NCBI RefSeq assembly: GCF_001696715.1
Contig: NZ_MBFM01000002.1
Location: forward strand, 544,945-608,944
Length of the DNA stretch: 64,000 nucleotides
Reading direction: 5' to 3'
From: Thauera phenolivorans
GTDB lineage: Bacteria > Pseudomonadota > Gammaproteobacteria > Burkholderiales > Rhodocyclaceae
The translations under genes and the position numbers were made by a program. The notes under the pieces are model-generated. The model saw only the letters and a program-made list of their open reading frames with translations, was not told the origin of the DNA and searched no databases. Positions 27,081-34,871 of the stretch are shown piece by piece (within the stretch, counting starts at the first letter, position 1; every line of letters starts with the position of its first letter).

Positions 27081-27301
27081 GAAATCTCCACTGAGCGTTC
27101 GCGGCCAATAGCAAGAGCCATGCTATGGCGGTGCGATAGCGAATCACGAATCGAACCGAGCCTGGCGCCCTACTTCCGGTGCCGGCCCGTTGCTGCCGTC
27201 GAGCTTCGGGGAAAGCTGTCGTTAACGTAGAAGTGACCGGCGGACAATGGGCCGGCGAGAGCCGGCCGATAGGACGTCCGCGTCGACTGCCATGTTATGT
27301 T
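27081..27301. other. Non-coding gap between helicase fusion and disrupted gene
   Basis: About 220 bases at the convergent ends of the fusion protein gene and the broken membrane-protein gene. No supported ORF, RNA or hairpin with T-tract was seen. Confidence 0.4.
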
Positions 27302-27329
27302 TCACAGCATCTTCTCGAGCTTAGCCGAG

Positions 27330-28596
27330 CAGGGCAATCGCACCTTCATGTCATAACACCTAGCAATTCAGCACGATAATGATCAACTGTAGCAGCCAAC
27401 ATTCGCTTGGACTTGATACTCGCTTTGCGCGTGGTATCGAGCCGCAGCAGGTTCATCACGATATGGCGCACGATGGCCAGGTTGTTGGCGGCATGACCGC
27501 TTCGCACGCGTGATTGGTCGTCGTTGAACTGCACATCGAGACACCAGTGAAGCCTATTTTCTACTTCCCAGTGACTGCGTACGGCCCGAGCGATTCGCTC
27601 TGCGTCCGCGGGCAGGCTGCTGATGTAGTAAGCACGCTCGGTACTTGTACGATCGCCAACAGTGCGCACGCGTTCGACTACGGCAAAGCTGGCCAGATCT
27701 TTCCATTCTCCACCTTGGTAGAGCCGATCGACCGCGTCGAAGGCCCAACAGCGCCTGACTTCAATTCGACCGTGGCCGGGAGTGGTCGTCTCGTGGGTCG
27801 AAGCCGGCTTGAGCACTTCCTTCACGCCGAGCCTCGCGAGCAGGATCGAATCAAGGAGCTTCGGATGATTGTCCTTGACGCACAGGACGTAGTGGGCGCC
27901 ACGTTCTCGGATCGTGCGTGCGATCTTGGTTTGCGTGCCCATCGCATCGATGGTCACCACGCAGCCCTCGAGCGCCAGGGTAGCGAGCAGTTCCGGAATG
28001 GCGGTGATCTCATTCGACTTCTCGGCCGTGGCGGTCTGGCCCAGCACGACGCCCATGCCAGCGGCGAAGGCGCTGACCATGTGCAGCGGACTAGCTTGGG
28101 TCTTGCCCTTGTTCCCACTTCGCCGGCTGCTCTTGCCATCAATGGCGACGACAGTATCCTCGGCCAACACCGGCACCACCATGCCGACCCAGCGTCGAAA
28201 CGCGGCTTCAAACTCGTCCGGCGCGATCATGCCGAACACGCGGCCTATCGTGTCATGAGACGGAACGCCGTGTTCAAGCTTCATAAAGCTGCGCAACCAG
28301 TCGATCTTGGCCTCGGCCCACAACTCGATGTCGACGAAGTCGTCGACGCCCGACAGCACCGCGCACACCGCAACCGTGAGCAGTTCGGCCAGATCGTGGC
28401 GTTTGTGACGTGTGCTGCGTGGATCGGAAATCGAGACAAACACCTGCGTCAGCGGCATGACGTTTCCTGCCTTCATGGGAGGCCCAAAAAGGTAGGAAAC
28501 TACACAAAATATGACGTTGTGAACAGGGGGTCTCTAAGTGCATGATCGTAAACCGTTTACGTCATATGGGTATGCAATGTCGGTGCGATCGCCCTG
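27330..28596 (-). mobile_element. ISAs1-family insertion sequence, copy 1
   Basis: A 1267-bp element. Left end CAGGGCAATCGCACC, right end GGTGCGATCGCCCTG (inverted repeats, 14 of 15). It is flanked by a perfect 10-bp target duplication CTTAGCCGAG (27320-27329 and 28597-28606), typical of ISAs1 elements. Only two base differences from copy 2 were found (A27418/G29165 and T28402/G30149), so both insertions are recent. Confidence 0.95.
27346..28476 (-). CDS. ISAs1-family transposase (copy 1)
   Basis: A 376-aa DDE transposase of the ISAs1 / H-repeat-associated type: an N-terminal DUF4338-like domain (SISDPRSTRHKRHDLAELL), the catalytic core VVAIDGKSSRRS with the first Asp, then VVTIDAMGTQTKIARTIRER with the second, and a C-terminal WEVENRLHWCLDVQFNDDQS containing the Glu. 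It is full length and intact. It differs from copy 2 at one residue (Lys versus Asn in the RH[KN]RHD segment). Confidence 0.95.
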   Translation of the reverse strand: MKAGNVMPLTQVFVSISDPRSTRHKRHDLAELLTVAVCAVLSGVDDFVDIELWAEAKIDWLRSFMKLEHGVPSHDTIGRVFGMIAPDEFEAAFRRWVGMVVPVLAEDTVVAIDGKSSRRSGNKGKTQASPLHMVSAFAAGMGVVLGQTATAEKSNEITAIPELLATLALEGCVVTIDAMGTQTKIARTIRERGAHYVLCVKDNHPKLLDSILLARLGVKEVLKPASTHETTTPGHGRIEVRRCWAFDAVDRLYQGGEWKDLASFAVVERVRTVGDRTSTERAYYISSLPADAERIARAVRSHWEVENRLHWCLDVQFNDDQSRVRSGHAANNLAIVRHIVMNLLRLDTTRKASIKSKRMLAATVDHYRAELLGVMT

Positions 28597-29076
28597 CTTA
28601 GCCGAGATGATCCCAAGAATGACCGTGAGAACCGCACCTCCAACCAACGTCATCGAAGCACCTCGAGCGCGCCGTTGGAACTCGGAGATCATTCGCTCGT
28701 CGCCCTTATTGAGCTTTAGATATGAAAGCGTCGGAAACGTATCGATTGCTTCCTCGATCATGCGGCCTGCCGCTTGTGCCACTGCAAGCAGCACATACGA
28801 TGCCCCCATATACAAGACGACGAATCGCGCCCACGCCTCAGGCGAGGATCCCGAAGCGAAGTAGCTAGGTATCGCAGCAAGTGCGTACCAAACGATCAGG
28901 AGCGCGACGCCAAGCTGGAGCGCCTGTGGAATTAGATGTGACCAGCCTTGCAGTCGGCGTAACCAGTCCTTCTTCGGGACGCACTTGCATCCTCGTATCC
29001 ACTCATCGAAGGCTTCCAAGAAGCCGCGAGCGATGACGTAGTCGGCGTAGTCCACCGTGACTTCAGCGGTGTTGTC

Positions 29077-30343
29077 CAGGGCAATCGCACCTTCATGTCA
29101 TAACACCTAGCAATTCAGCACGATAATGATCAACTGTAGCAGCCAACATTCGCTTGGACTTGATGCTCGCTTTGCGCGTGGTATCGAGCCGCAGCAGGTT
29201 CATCACGATATGGCGCACGATGGCCAGGTTGTTGGCGGCATGACCGCTTCGCACGCGTGATTGGTCGTCGTTGAACTGCACATCGAGACACCAGTGAAGC
29301 CTATTTTCTACTTCCCAGTGACTGCGTACGGCCCGAGCGATTCGCTCTGCGTCCGCGGGCAGGCTGCTGATGTAGTAAGCACGCTCGGTACTTGTACGAT
29401 CGCCAACAGTGCGCACGCGTTCGACTACGGCAAAGCTGGCCAGATCTTTCCATTCTCCACCTTGGTAGAGCCGATCGACCGCGTCGAAGGCCCAACAGCG
29501 CCTGACTTCAATTCGACCGTGGCCGGGAGTGGTCGTCTCGTGGGTCGAAGCCGGCTTGAGCACTTCCTTCACGCCGAGCCTCGCGAGCAGGATCGAATCA
29601 AGGAGCTTCGGATGATTGTCCTTGACGCACAGGACGTAGTGGGCGCCACGTTCTCGGATCGTGCGTGCGATCTTGGTTTGCGTGCCCATCGCATCGATGG
29701 TCACCACGCAGCCCTCGAGCGCCAGGGTAGCGAGCAGTTCCGGAATGGCGGTGATCTCATTCGACTTCTCGGCCGTGGCGGTCTGGCCCAGCACGACGCC
29801 CATGCCAGCGGCGAAGGCGCTGACCATGTGCAGCGGACTAGCTTGGGTCTTGCCCTTGTTCCCACTTCGCCGGCTGCTCTTGCCATCAATGGCGACGACA
29901 GTATCCTCGGCCAACACCGGCACCACCATGCCGACCCAGCGTCGAAACGCGGCTTCAAACTCGTCCGGCGCGATCATGCCGAACACGCGGCCTATCGTGT
30001 CATGAGACGGAACGCCGTGTTCAAGCTTCATAAAGCTGCGCAACCAGTCGATCTTGGCCTCGGCCCACAACTCGATGTCGACGAAGTCGTCGACGCCCGA
30101 CAGCACCGCGCACACCGCAACCGTGAGCAGTTCGGCCAGATCGTGGCGGTTGTGACGTGTGCTGCGTGGATCGGAAATCGAGACAAACACCTGCGTCAGC
30201 GGCATGACGTTTCCTGCCTTCATGGGAGGCCCAAAAAGGTAGGAAACTACACAAAATATGACGTTGTGAACAGGGGGTCTCTAAGTGCATGATCGTAAAC
30301 CGTTTACGTCATATGGGTATGCAATGTCGGTGCGATCGCCCTG
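29077..30343 (-). mobile_element. ISAs1-family insertion sequence, copy 2
   Basis: A 1267-bp element with the same ends as copy 1 and its own perfect 10-bp target duplication CGGTGTTGTC (29067-29076 and 30344-30353). It is in the same orientation as copy 1, 480 bases away. The different duplications show two separate transpositions rather than one composite element. Confidence 0.95.
29093..30223 (-). CDS. ISAs1-family transposase (copy 2)
   Basis: A 376-aa intact transposase, identical to copy 1 except Asn for Lys in the N-terminal RHNRHD segment. The same catalytic blocks are present (VAIDGKSS, VTIDAMGT, HWEVENRLHW). Confidence 0.95.
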   Translation of the reverse strand: MKAGNVMPLTQVFVSISDPRSTRHNRHDLAELLTVAVCAVLSGVDDFVDIELWAEAKIDWLRSFMKLEHGVPSHDTIGRVFGMIAPDEFEAAFRRWVGMVVPVLAEDTVVAIDGKSSRRSGNKGKTQASPLHMVSAFAAGMGVVLGQTATAEKSNEITAIPELLATLALEGCVVTIDAMGTQTKIARTIRERGAHYVLCVKDNHPKLLDSILLARLGVKEVLKPASTHETTTPGHGRIEVRRCWAFDAVDRLYQGGEWKDLASFAVVERVRTVGDRTSTERAYYISSLPADAERIARAVRSHWEVENRLHWCLDVQFNDDQSRVRSGHAANNLAIVRHIVMNLLRLDTTRKASIKSKRMLAATVDHYRAELLGVMT

Positions 30344-30943
30344 CGGTGTTGTCTCCAATGAGAGCAATAACTCGGCCGCGAATAAAGGGGGGCGCCTCTT
30401 CCTCGGCTTGCCGCAGGATCGCAACACGAGAGGTGAGGCGAACCGTTACCACGTACTCCTGCGGACGCTGCCGACCCGCGGGAACAATGGAAAAGTTGTA
30501 CTTGAGGACGACGTTGACGCAGGGGCTAGGGCTGTTCGCGTTGTATCTCCGAAAGCGCTCAAATGACGTGAACTGCTCCTTTCGCTCCTTGTCATGAAAC
30601 ACTGAAATGGTTTCGTTCCTCGCCACGACATCATGCACGTCGCACAGCTGCAGAATCTTGTGATGCAGCTGCTCCAGCTCTGTCATCTCCAAGAGGATAT
30701 TGTCCGTGTACCTCTTTCGAATCTGCTCGGTTCGTCCCGTGATCTGGTGGTAAATGTCTTGGTACACCTTCATCGAAACCGGCAGGTTCGAGTCGCCGAT
30801 CCGAGCGGGCTGCCCATTCCCGCCGTCAGCATGTTCGACGATTTCGCTCAAAATACCCCCCTTCCTTTCGTGAGTCATAGCTTTGTTTTCTGGCGGCACT
30901 TCTGCCGCGTAACATCGGAATGCCTGATAACTTGCTCTACGAT

Positions 30944-30963
30944 TTTCTGTCTAGAAACAGAAA
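30944..30963. promoter_or_regulatory. Inverted repeat upstream of the disrupted membrane-protein gene
   Basis: TTTCTGT-CTAGAA-ACAGAAA, perfect 7-base arms, about 45 bases before the ATG at 30899, in an AT-richer stretch where the promoter would be. A candidate repressor site; no regulator gene adjoins it. Confidence 0.35.
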
Positions 30964-31076
30964 CTACGCGCAACACAGAATAAAAATTCAGGAAAAGCAG
31001 CAGCCGACGGCCTTACGGCGCGATGCGACCTATCTGGCACAAAGGCCGTGAGCATACCGCCTTGCCCGGATAGCCG

Positions 31077-31631
31077 CTATCCGGATTGGGTTGCCAATGA
31101 CGGCTTCTGGCCGGACTGAGACCTCCACCCCCAAGCCCGTAAGGGCAAACCCGGCTGTATCGCATTCGTAGTTCCCAGCACGCGAATATGCTCATCAAGA
31201 GCGTCATACTTCAGCCTCGCCAAGCCTAACCTCTCTAAGGCCGAAAGGGCCACAGTCTTCTGCGTCGGAAATCTCTCATTCAAAAGGGATGCCCTGCATG
31301 CGAGGAAGAACCATTGGTCGGGGTCACGCGGATTCGCGGAAGCCCGCGCGATCGCAGCGAACACGCAGAGCACGTAGATATCAGCGGATCGGGCTGCCTC
31401 CGTCGCGTACGTGTTGGTCTCTGCATACCACGCTCGCTTATGCGCAATATCAAAGCGGATCGGACTGAGTGATTTCTGTGCCCACGTCTGTACATAGGCC
31501 GCCGACTTCACCCCGATCTTGATCCGTGGGCTGGCAACCAGAAAGAAGCAGCCTGTGCCTTTTGCGAGAGCAAGAGGCGAGATCAGTAGAAATGAAAACC
31601 ATAAAACTCCAAAGGCATAATCCGCTATCGA
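31077..31631 (-). pseudogene. C-terminal fragment of a PD-(D/E)xK nuclease-like protein
   Basis: An open stretch of about 185 codons with no ATG; the first usable start would be GTG at 31511 (144 aa). An in-frame TGA at 31634-31632 precedes it. Around residues 145 to 115 from the end it reads KIGVKSAAYVQTWAQ, then FDIAHKRAWYAETNTY, ADIYVLCVF and DQWFFLAC. I know this pattern from the C-terminal half of uncharacterised nuclease-like proteins whose motif is usually [IV]-E-V-K-S. Here the Glu is Gly. Loss of the N-terminus and of the acidic residue points to a decayed defence gene; the family call is from memory and moderate. Confidence 0.45.
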
Positions 31632-31677
31632 TCAGCACGCCGTTGTTACGCAGTTCGCAGCTCCCGCGCCGGCAATC

Positions 31678-32631
31678 TCAGAATGCCGATGCCCGCATCG
31701 GCATCGTCGCCCGGCACTTCGGATAACGGACACACCCCCAGAACCGTCCGCGTTTGCCGTCGCGCGCGACCATCTTGTCGCCGCAACTCGGGCACGTCGG
31801 AATCGCCCACTCGCCTGCCGTCGCGAACGTCAAAAGATGCTGAGCCGAGGCTTCCGGCAATCGCTCCACCATCGCGAGAAACAGCCTGCTGTCCAGCAGT
31901 GTGATTCCGTTCGCTGCGGCGAAGGCGCGCGCATCGTCGGTAAAGCCGTTCGGCGCCATGAAGAACGCCTTGTCGAGTTTCTCGTGCGCCATCACGCCGC
32001 GCAGCTCGCGGATTTCCTTCACACCCACTAATTGGTTCCAGGCCTTGCACTGCACGACCGCGGTGCAGCGCTGCGGATCGGTGTCGTCTTGAAAAAGACG
32101 CACATCCACCCCGCCGTCCGCGCCGAGCGCCGTGGTCTCCGCGCGGATGCCCAGCACTTTGTAGAACTCGCAGCACAGATCCTCGAAGCGCTTCCATTCG
32201 ATGCGGTTGACGACTTCGCGCGACCACTTCGTTGGCTTCGCCTCCGTCGCGGATGCGGCGGCGGATTGCCCCCATTCGTTCGAATTCAACGCGTTGTTGC
32301 TTTCGGGTTTCTGCCGAATAGCAGGCTCGACGCGCGGCGGCACCGTCCGCCGGGCCGCCATGTTCGCTGCTGGGACGGGAGCGGATGATTGCTCCTTCAT
32401 GAATCGGAGCAGCGAGATCGCACCAAAGACGCAGGCGATCAGCCACGCGAATGCGCTCAGCATCGGCACCAGCGCACCGAGCACCCTGCTGCTGCCGAAC
32501 AGGGCGGGGATGACGAAGAGGGCCCCCACCACGCACACGAGGGACATGCCGGCGGCCACCTTCCAGTTGGAGGTGGCGGCGATTTCGATCAGGCCGGGTT
32601 CGCGCCTGGACTTGTGGTAACGACGACTCAT
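31678..32631 (-). CDS. Membrane-anchored Mrr-like restriction endonuclease with zinc finger
   Basis: A 317-aa protein. Two N-terminal membrane segments lie at about 18-80 (AAGMSLVCVVGALFVIPALF; FAWLIACVFGAISLL), followed by a linker. A restriction_endonuclease (Mrr) domain spans about 140-250, with LGADGGVDVRL supplying the Asp and AVVQCKAW supplying the Q-x-K site, as in Mrr. The C-terminus has a topoisomerase-type zinc finger (PTCPSCGDKMV...GCVRYPKC). It probably cleaves foreign or modified DNA at the inner membrane; similar two-TM Mrr proteins are common and mostly untested. The ATG at 32631 is preferred over 32682. Confidence 0.85.
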   Translation of the reverse strand: MSRRYHKSRREPGLIEIAATSNWKVAAGMSLVCVVGALFVIPALFGSSRVLGALVPMLSAFAWLIACVFGAISLLRFMKEQSSAPVPAANMAARRTVPPRVEPAIRQKPESNNALNSNEWGQSAAASATEAKPTKWSREVVNRIEWKRFEDLCCEFYKVLGIRAETTALGADGGVDVRLFQDDTDPQRCTAVVQCKAWNQLVGVKEIRELRGVMAHEKLDKAFFMAPNGFTDDARAFAAANGITLLDSRLFLAMVERLPEASAQHLLTFATAGEWAIPTCPSCGDKMVARDGKRGRFWGCVRYPKCRATMPMRASAF

Positions 32632-32784
32632 GCCGCGATTATCCCCAAGGCGGGAGACGCAGATATGCGAATTTGATGCCAAGCGAGACCTACTTCTCGG
32701 CTCCGGTAGTGCCGGTCGGTCGGTGGCCTCCGTCAGCGACTGCCATTCGGCACGCGTAATCTGGAAGCGCCTGAAACCGTCCTT

Positions 32785-33756
32785 CTAGGCAGGAATCGCT
32801 TCGCCTTGACCGAATGTCCGGCGCCAGTCCCGCGGGCTCACCTGAAACCGCTTGCGGAAGTGCTGCCTGAGCGACACCGGCGTCTGGAACCCCACGAGTT
32901 CGGCGATTTTCTCGACCGGAAGCGAGGTGGTCTCGAGCAGCTCGCGGGCCCGCTGCAGGCGCTCATTCACCAGCCACTCGACCAAGGTCATGCTGGTCGC
33001 CTTGCTGAAGTGCCGGGTGAAGGTCCGCCGGCTCATCGCGGTTTGCGCCGCCAGGTCGTCGACGCTGTGCTGCGCGGTGAGGTTGGCGCGCAGGTAGTCG
33101 AGAAGCCGGTTGATCTGTGCGTCCTGCGTCGAAGAGGCGATCGGTTGCTCGATGAACTGCGCCTGCCCGCCCTCCCGGTGCGGCGGGATGACCATCATCC
33201 GCGCGACCTTGTTGGCGGCCTTGGGGCCGTAGTAGGCGCGCACGATATGCAGGCAGCAGTCCAGCCCGGCGCCCGTGCCGGCGGAGGTGATCAGCCGATC
33301 CTCTTCGACGTAGAGGGCGTTCATGTCCAGCTTCACGCGCGGAAACCGTACGCAGAAATCCTGTTCGGCCATCCAGTGCGTGGCGGCCCGCTTGCCGTCG
33401 AGCAGCCCGGCATAGGCGAGTGCGTAGGCGCCATAGCACAGCCCCACGACATGGGCGCCGCGCGCATGCGCGCGCGACAGCGCGTCGAGCAAGTCGGGCT
33501 CCGGGGGCGCGCTCAGGTCGTGCCAGCTCGGCACCACGACGATGTCTGCCGTTTCGGTCAATTCCAGCCCGCCGTCCGGCAGCACCATCAGAGCACGCTC
33601 GGCCCGCAGCGCTCGAGCGCCCGAGGTGACGACCTTCAGGTCGAATAGCGGTCCTTCCGGCAGCGCCAGGGTGAACACGGTGTACGGCACGGCAAAGTGA
33701 AACGCACTGACCCCGGGGGGAACGATCAGCGCAACGGCGGGAAGGGGTTTCAACAT
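32785..33756 (-). CDS. GlxA/FtrA-type transcriptional regulator (DJ-1/PfpI plus AraC)
   Basis: A 323-aa protein. The N-terminal DJ-1/PfpI-like domain (about 8-180) has the nucleophile-elbow motif VVGLCYGAYALA. The C-terminal AraC-type double helix-turn-helix (about 220-315) shows AQTAMSRRTFTRHFSKATSM and the end motif VGFQTPVSLRQHFRKRF. Divergent from the secreted MBL protein gene with a 123-base gap, so it probably controls that gene. The effector is unknown. Confidence 0.9.
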   Translation of the reverse strand: MLKPLPAVALIVPPGVSAFHFAVPYTVFTLALPEGPLFDLKVVTSGARALRAERALMVLPDGGLELTETADIVVVPSWHDLSAPPEPDLLDALSRAHARGAHVVGLCYGAYALAYAGLLDGKRAATHWMAEQDFCVRFPRVKLDMNALYVEEDRLITSAGTGAGLDCCLHIVRAYYGPKAANKVARMMVIPPHREGGQAQFIEQPIASSTQDAQINRLLDYLRANLTAQHSVDDLAAQTAMSRRTFTRHFSKATSMTLVEWLVNERLQRARELLETTSLPVEKIAELVGFQTPVSLRQHFRKRFQVSPRDWRRTFGQGEAIPA

Positions 33757-33879
33757 GGCACGATCGCTCCGGGTGCTGTGGCCCGAATGTTTCGATAGAT
33801 GACCTTCAGGCCAATTCTATGAATGCCGTGACCGGCCGACAATGGCGCTTTCGACCAACGCCATTTCTGGAGCCGAAAC

Positions 33880-34770
33880 ATGAAGCCAACCGCAGTCCTT
33901 CGTACCCTCGCGATCTCCCTCTCCCTCGGGCTGGCAGGTCTGCCGGCGCAGGCCGCCGACGACACCGCAACGCCGACCCCCGCGACGGCGCAGATGCAGC
34001 ACATCCGCAACGCCACCTCGAAGATCGACTATGCAGGCAAGGTCTTCCTCATCGACCCCCTGCTCGCGAAAAAGGGCGCCTATCCGGGCTTTGAAGGAAC
34101 GGTTCGCAGCGATCGCCGCAACCCGATGGTCGAGCTGCCGATGCCGGCCCCGGAGGTGCTGAAGGGCGTGGATGCGGTGATCGTGACGCATACGCATCTC
34201 GACCACTGGGACGGCGGTGAGCATCAGTACATTCCGAAAGACCTCCCCTTGTTCGTGCAGCATGAAGCCGACGCGAAGATCATTCGTGGGCAGGGCTTCA
34301 CCGATGTTCGCCTGATGGGGACGGAGACGGATTTCGAAGGGGTGCGCCTGACGAAGACGGGCGGCCAGCACGGCACCGACGAAATGTACGCCGATGAGCG
34401 CTTGGCGGGCTTCCTGGGCGAGGCCATGGGGGTCGTCTTTCAGGCACCGGATTCGCCCACCGTCTATCTCGTCGGCGACACCGTGTGGCGTGGCGAGGTC
34501 GAGCAGAGCCTGGCCCGATTCAACCCCGACGTGGTCCTCCTCAACGCAGGCGACGCCCGTCTGATCGGCTACCCCGGTTCGATCATCATGAGCAAGGACG
34601 ACGTGCTCCGTGCCTACCGTGCCGCGCCGAATGCGACCATCGTCGCCGTCCATATGGATGCGATCAACCACATGACCCTGAGCCGCGAGCAGTTGCAGGA
34701 ATACGTCGAGCAGCATGGCATTCAGGATCGCGTGCGGATTCCGGCGGATGGCGAGATCCTGAAGTTCTGA
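33880..34770 (+). CDS. Secreted MBL-fold metallohydrolase
   Basis: A 296-aa protein with a clean signal peptide (cut after PAQA, residue about 25). The metallo-beta-lactamase fold has VIVTHTHLDHWD as the first metal motif, a GGQHGTDEM segment, YLVGDTVWRGE as the Asp metal ligand, and AVHMDAINHMT with the last His. It resembles the UlaG/YjcS-like group of MBL-fold proteins; the substrate is unknown. Acts in the periplasm. Divergent from a GlxA-type regulator. Confidence 0.85.
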   Translation: MKPTAVLRTLAISLSLGLAGLPAQAADDTATPTPATAQMQHIRNATSKIDYAGKVFLIDPLLAKKGAYPGFEGTVRSDRRNPMVELPMPAPEVLKGVDAVIVTHTHLDHWDGGEHQYIPKDLPLFVQHEADAKIIRGQGFTDVRLMGTETDFEGVRLTKTGGQHGTDEMYADERLAGFLGEAMGVVFQAPDSPTVYLVGDTVWRGEVEQSLARFNPDVVLLNAGDARLIGYPGSIIMSKDDVLRAYRAAPNATIVAVHMDAINHMTLSREQLQEYVEQHGIQDRVRIPADGEILKF

Positions 34771-34828
34771 CCGGGAGCGCCGCAATAGCAAAACCCCCCG
34801 CCATCGCTGACGAGGGGTCTCTCCACCA

Positions 34829-34848
34829 GGACGGCCTCCCGGCCGTCC
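34829..34848. terminator. Hairpin between the MBL gene and acnB (bidirectional terminator candidate)
   Basis: GGACGGCC-TCCC-GGCCGTCC: perfect 8-bp stem, 4-base loop, between two convergent genes. No T-tract, so termination efficiency is uncertain. Confidence 0.5.
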
Positions 34849-34871
34849 CAGCCTTCCGGCTACTTACCGAC

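Larger units (their letters stand above)
27302..30899 (-). pseudogene. Membrane protein gene of unknown function, split by two IS insertions
   Basis: Removing both IS copies and one copy of each 10-bp duplication rejoins three pieces exactly in frame: 30899-30344, 29066-28597 and 27319-27302. Together they make 1044 bases, 347 codons plus TGA. Across junction one the frame reads IALIGDNTA|EVTVDYADYV, and across junction two GIISAK|LEKML-stop. The intact protein would have a soluble N-terminal ~200 residues, including a helix DNILLEMTELEQLHHKILQL, and about three membrane segments in the C-terminal half (ALQLGVALLIVWYALAAI; VVLYMGASYVLLAVA; VGGAVLTVILGII). No family is recognised. An in-frame ATG at 30878 is an alternative start. 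Its lower GC suggests acquisition by transfer. As it stands the gene is inactive. Confidence 0.85.

Noticed and set aside
27514..28545. 343-codon plus-strand ORF opposite the transposase (also in copy 2 at 29261-30292)
   Set aside because: Identical in both IS copies only because the IS is duplicated; no domain and antisense to the transposase.
27330..30343. Composite transposon made of the two IS copies
   Set aside because: The outer flanks differ (CTTAGCCGAG versus CGGTGTTGTC), each copy has its own duplication, and the segment between them is part of the host gene.
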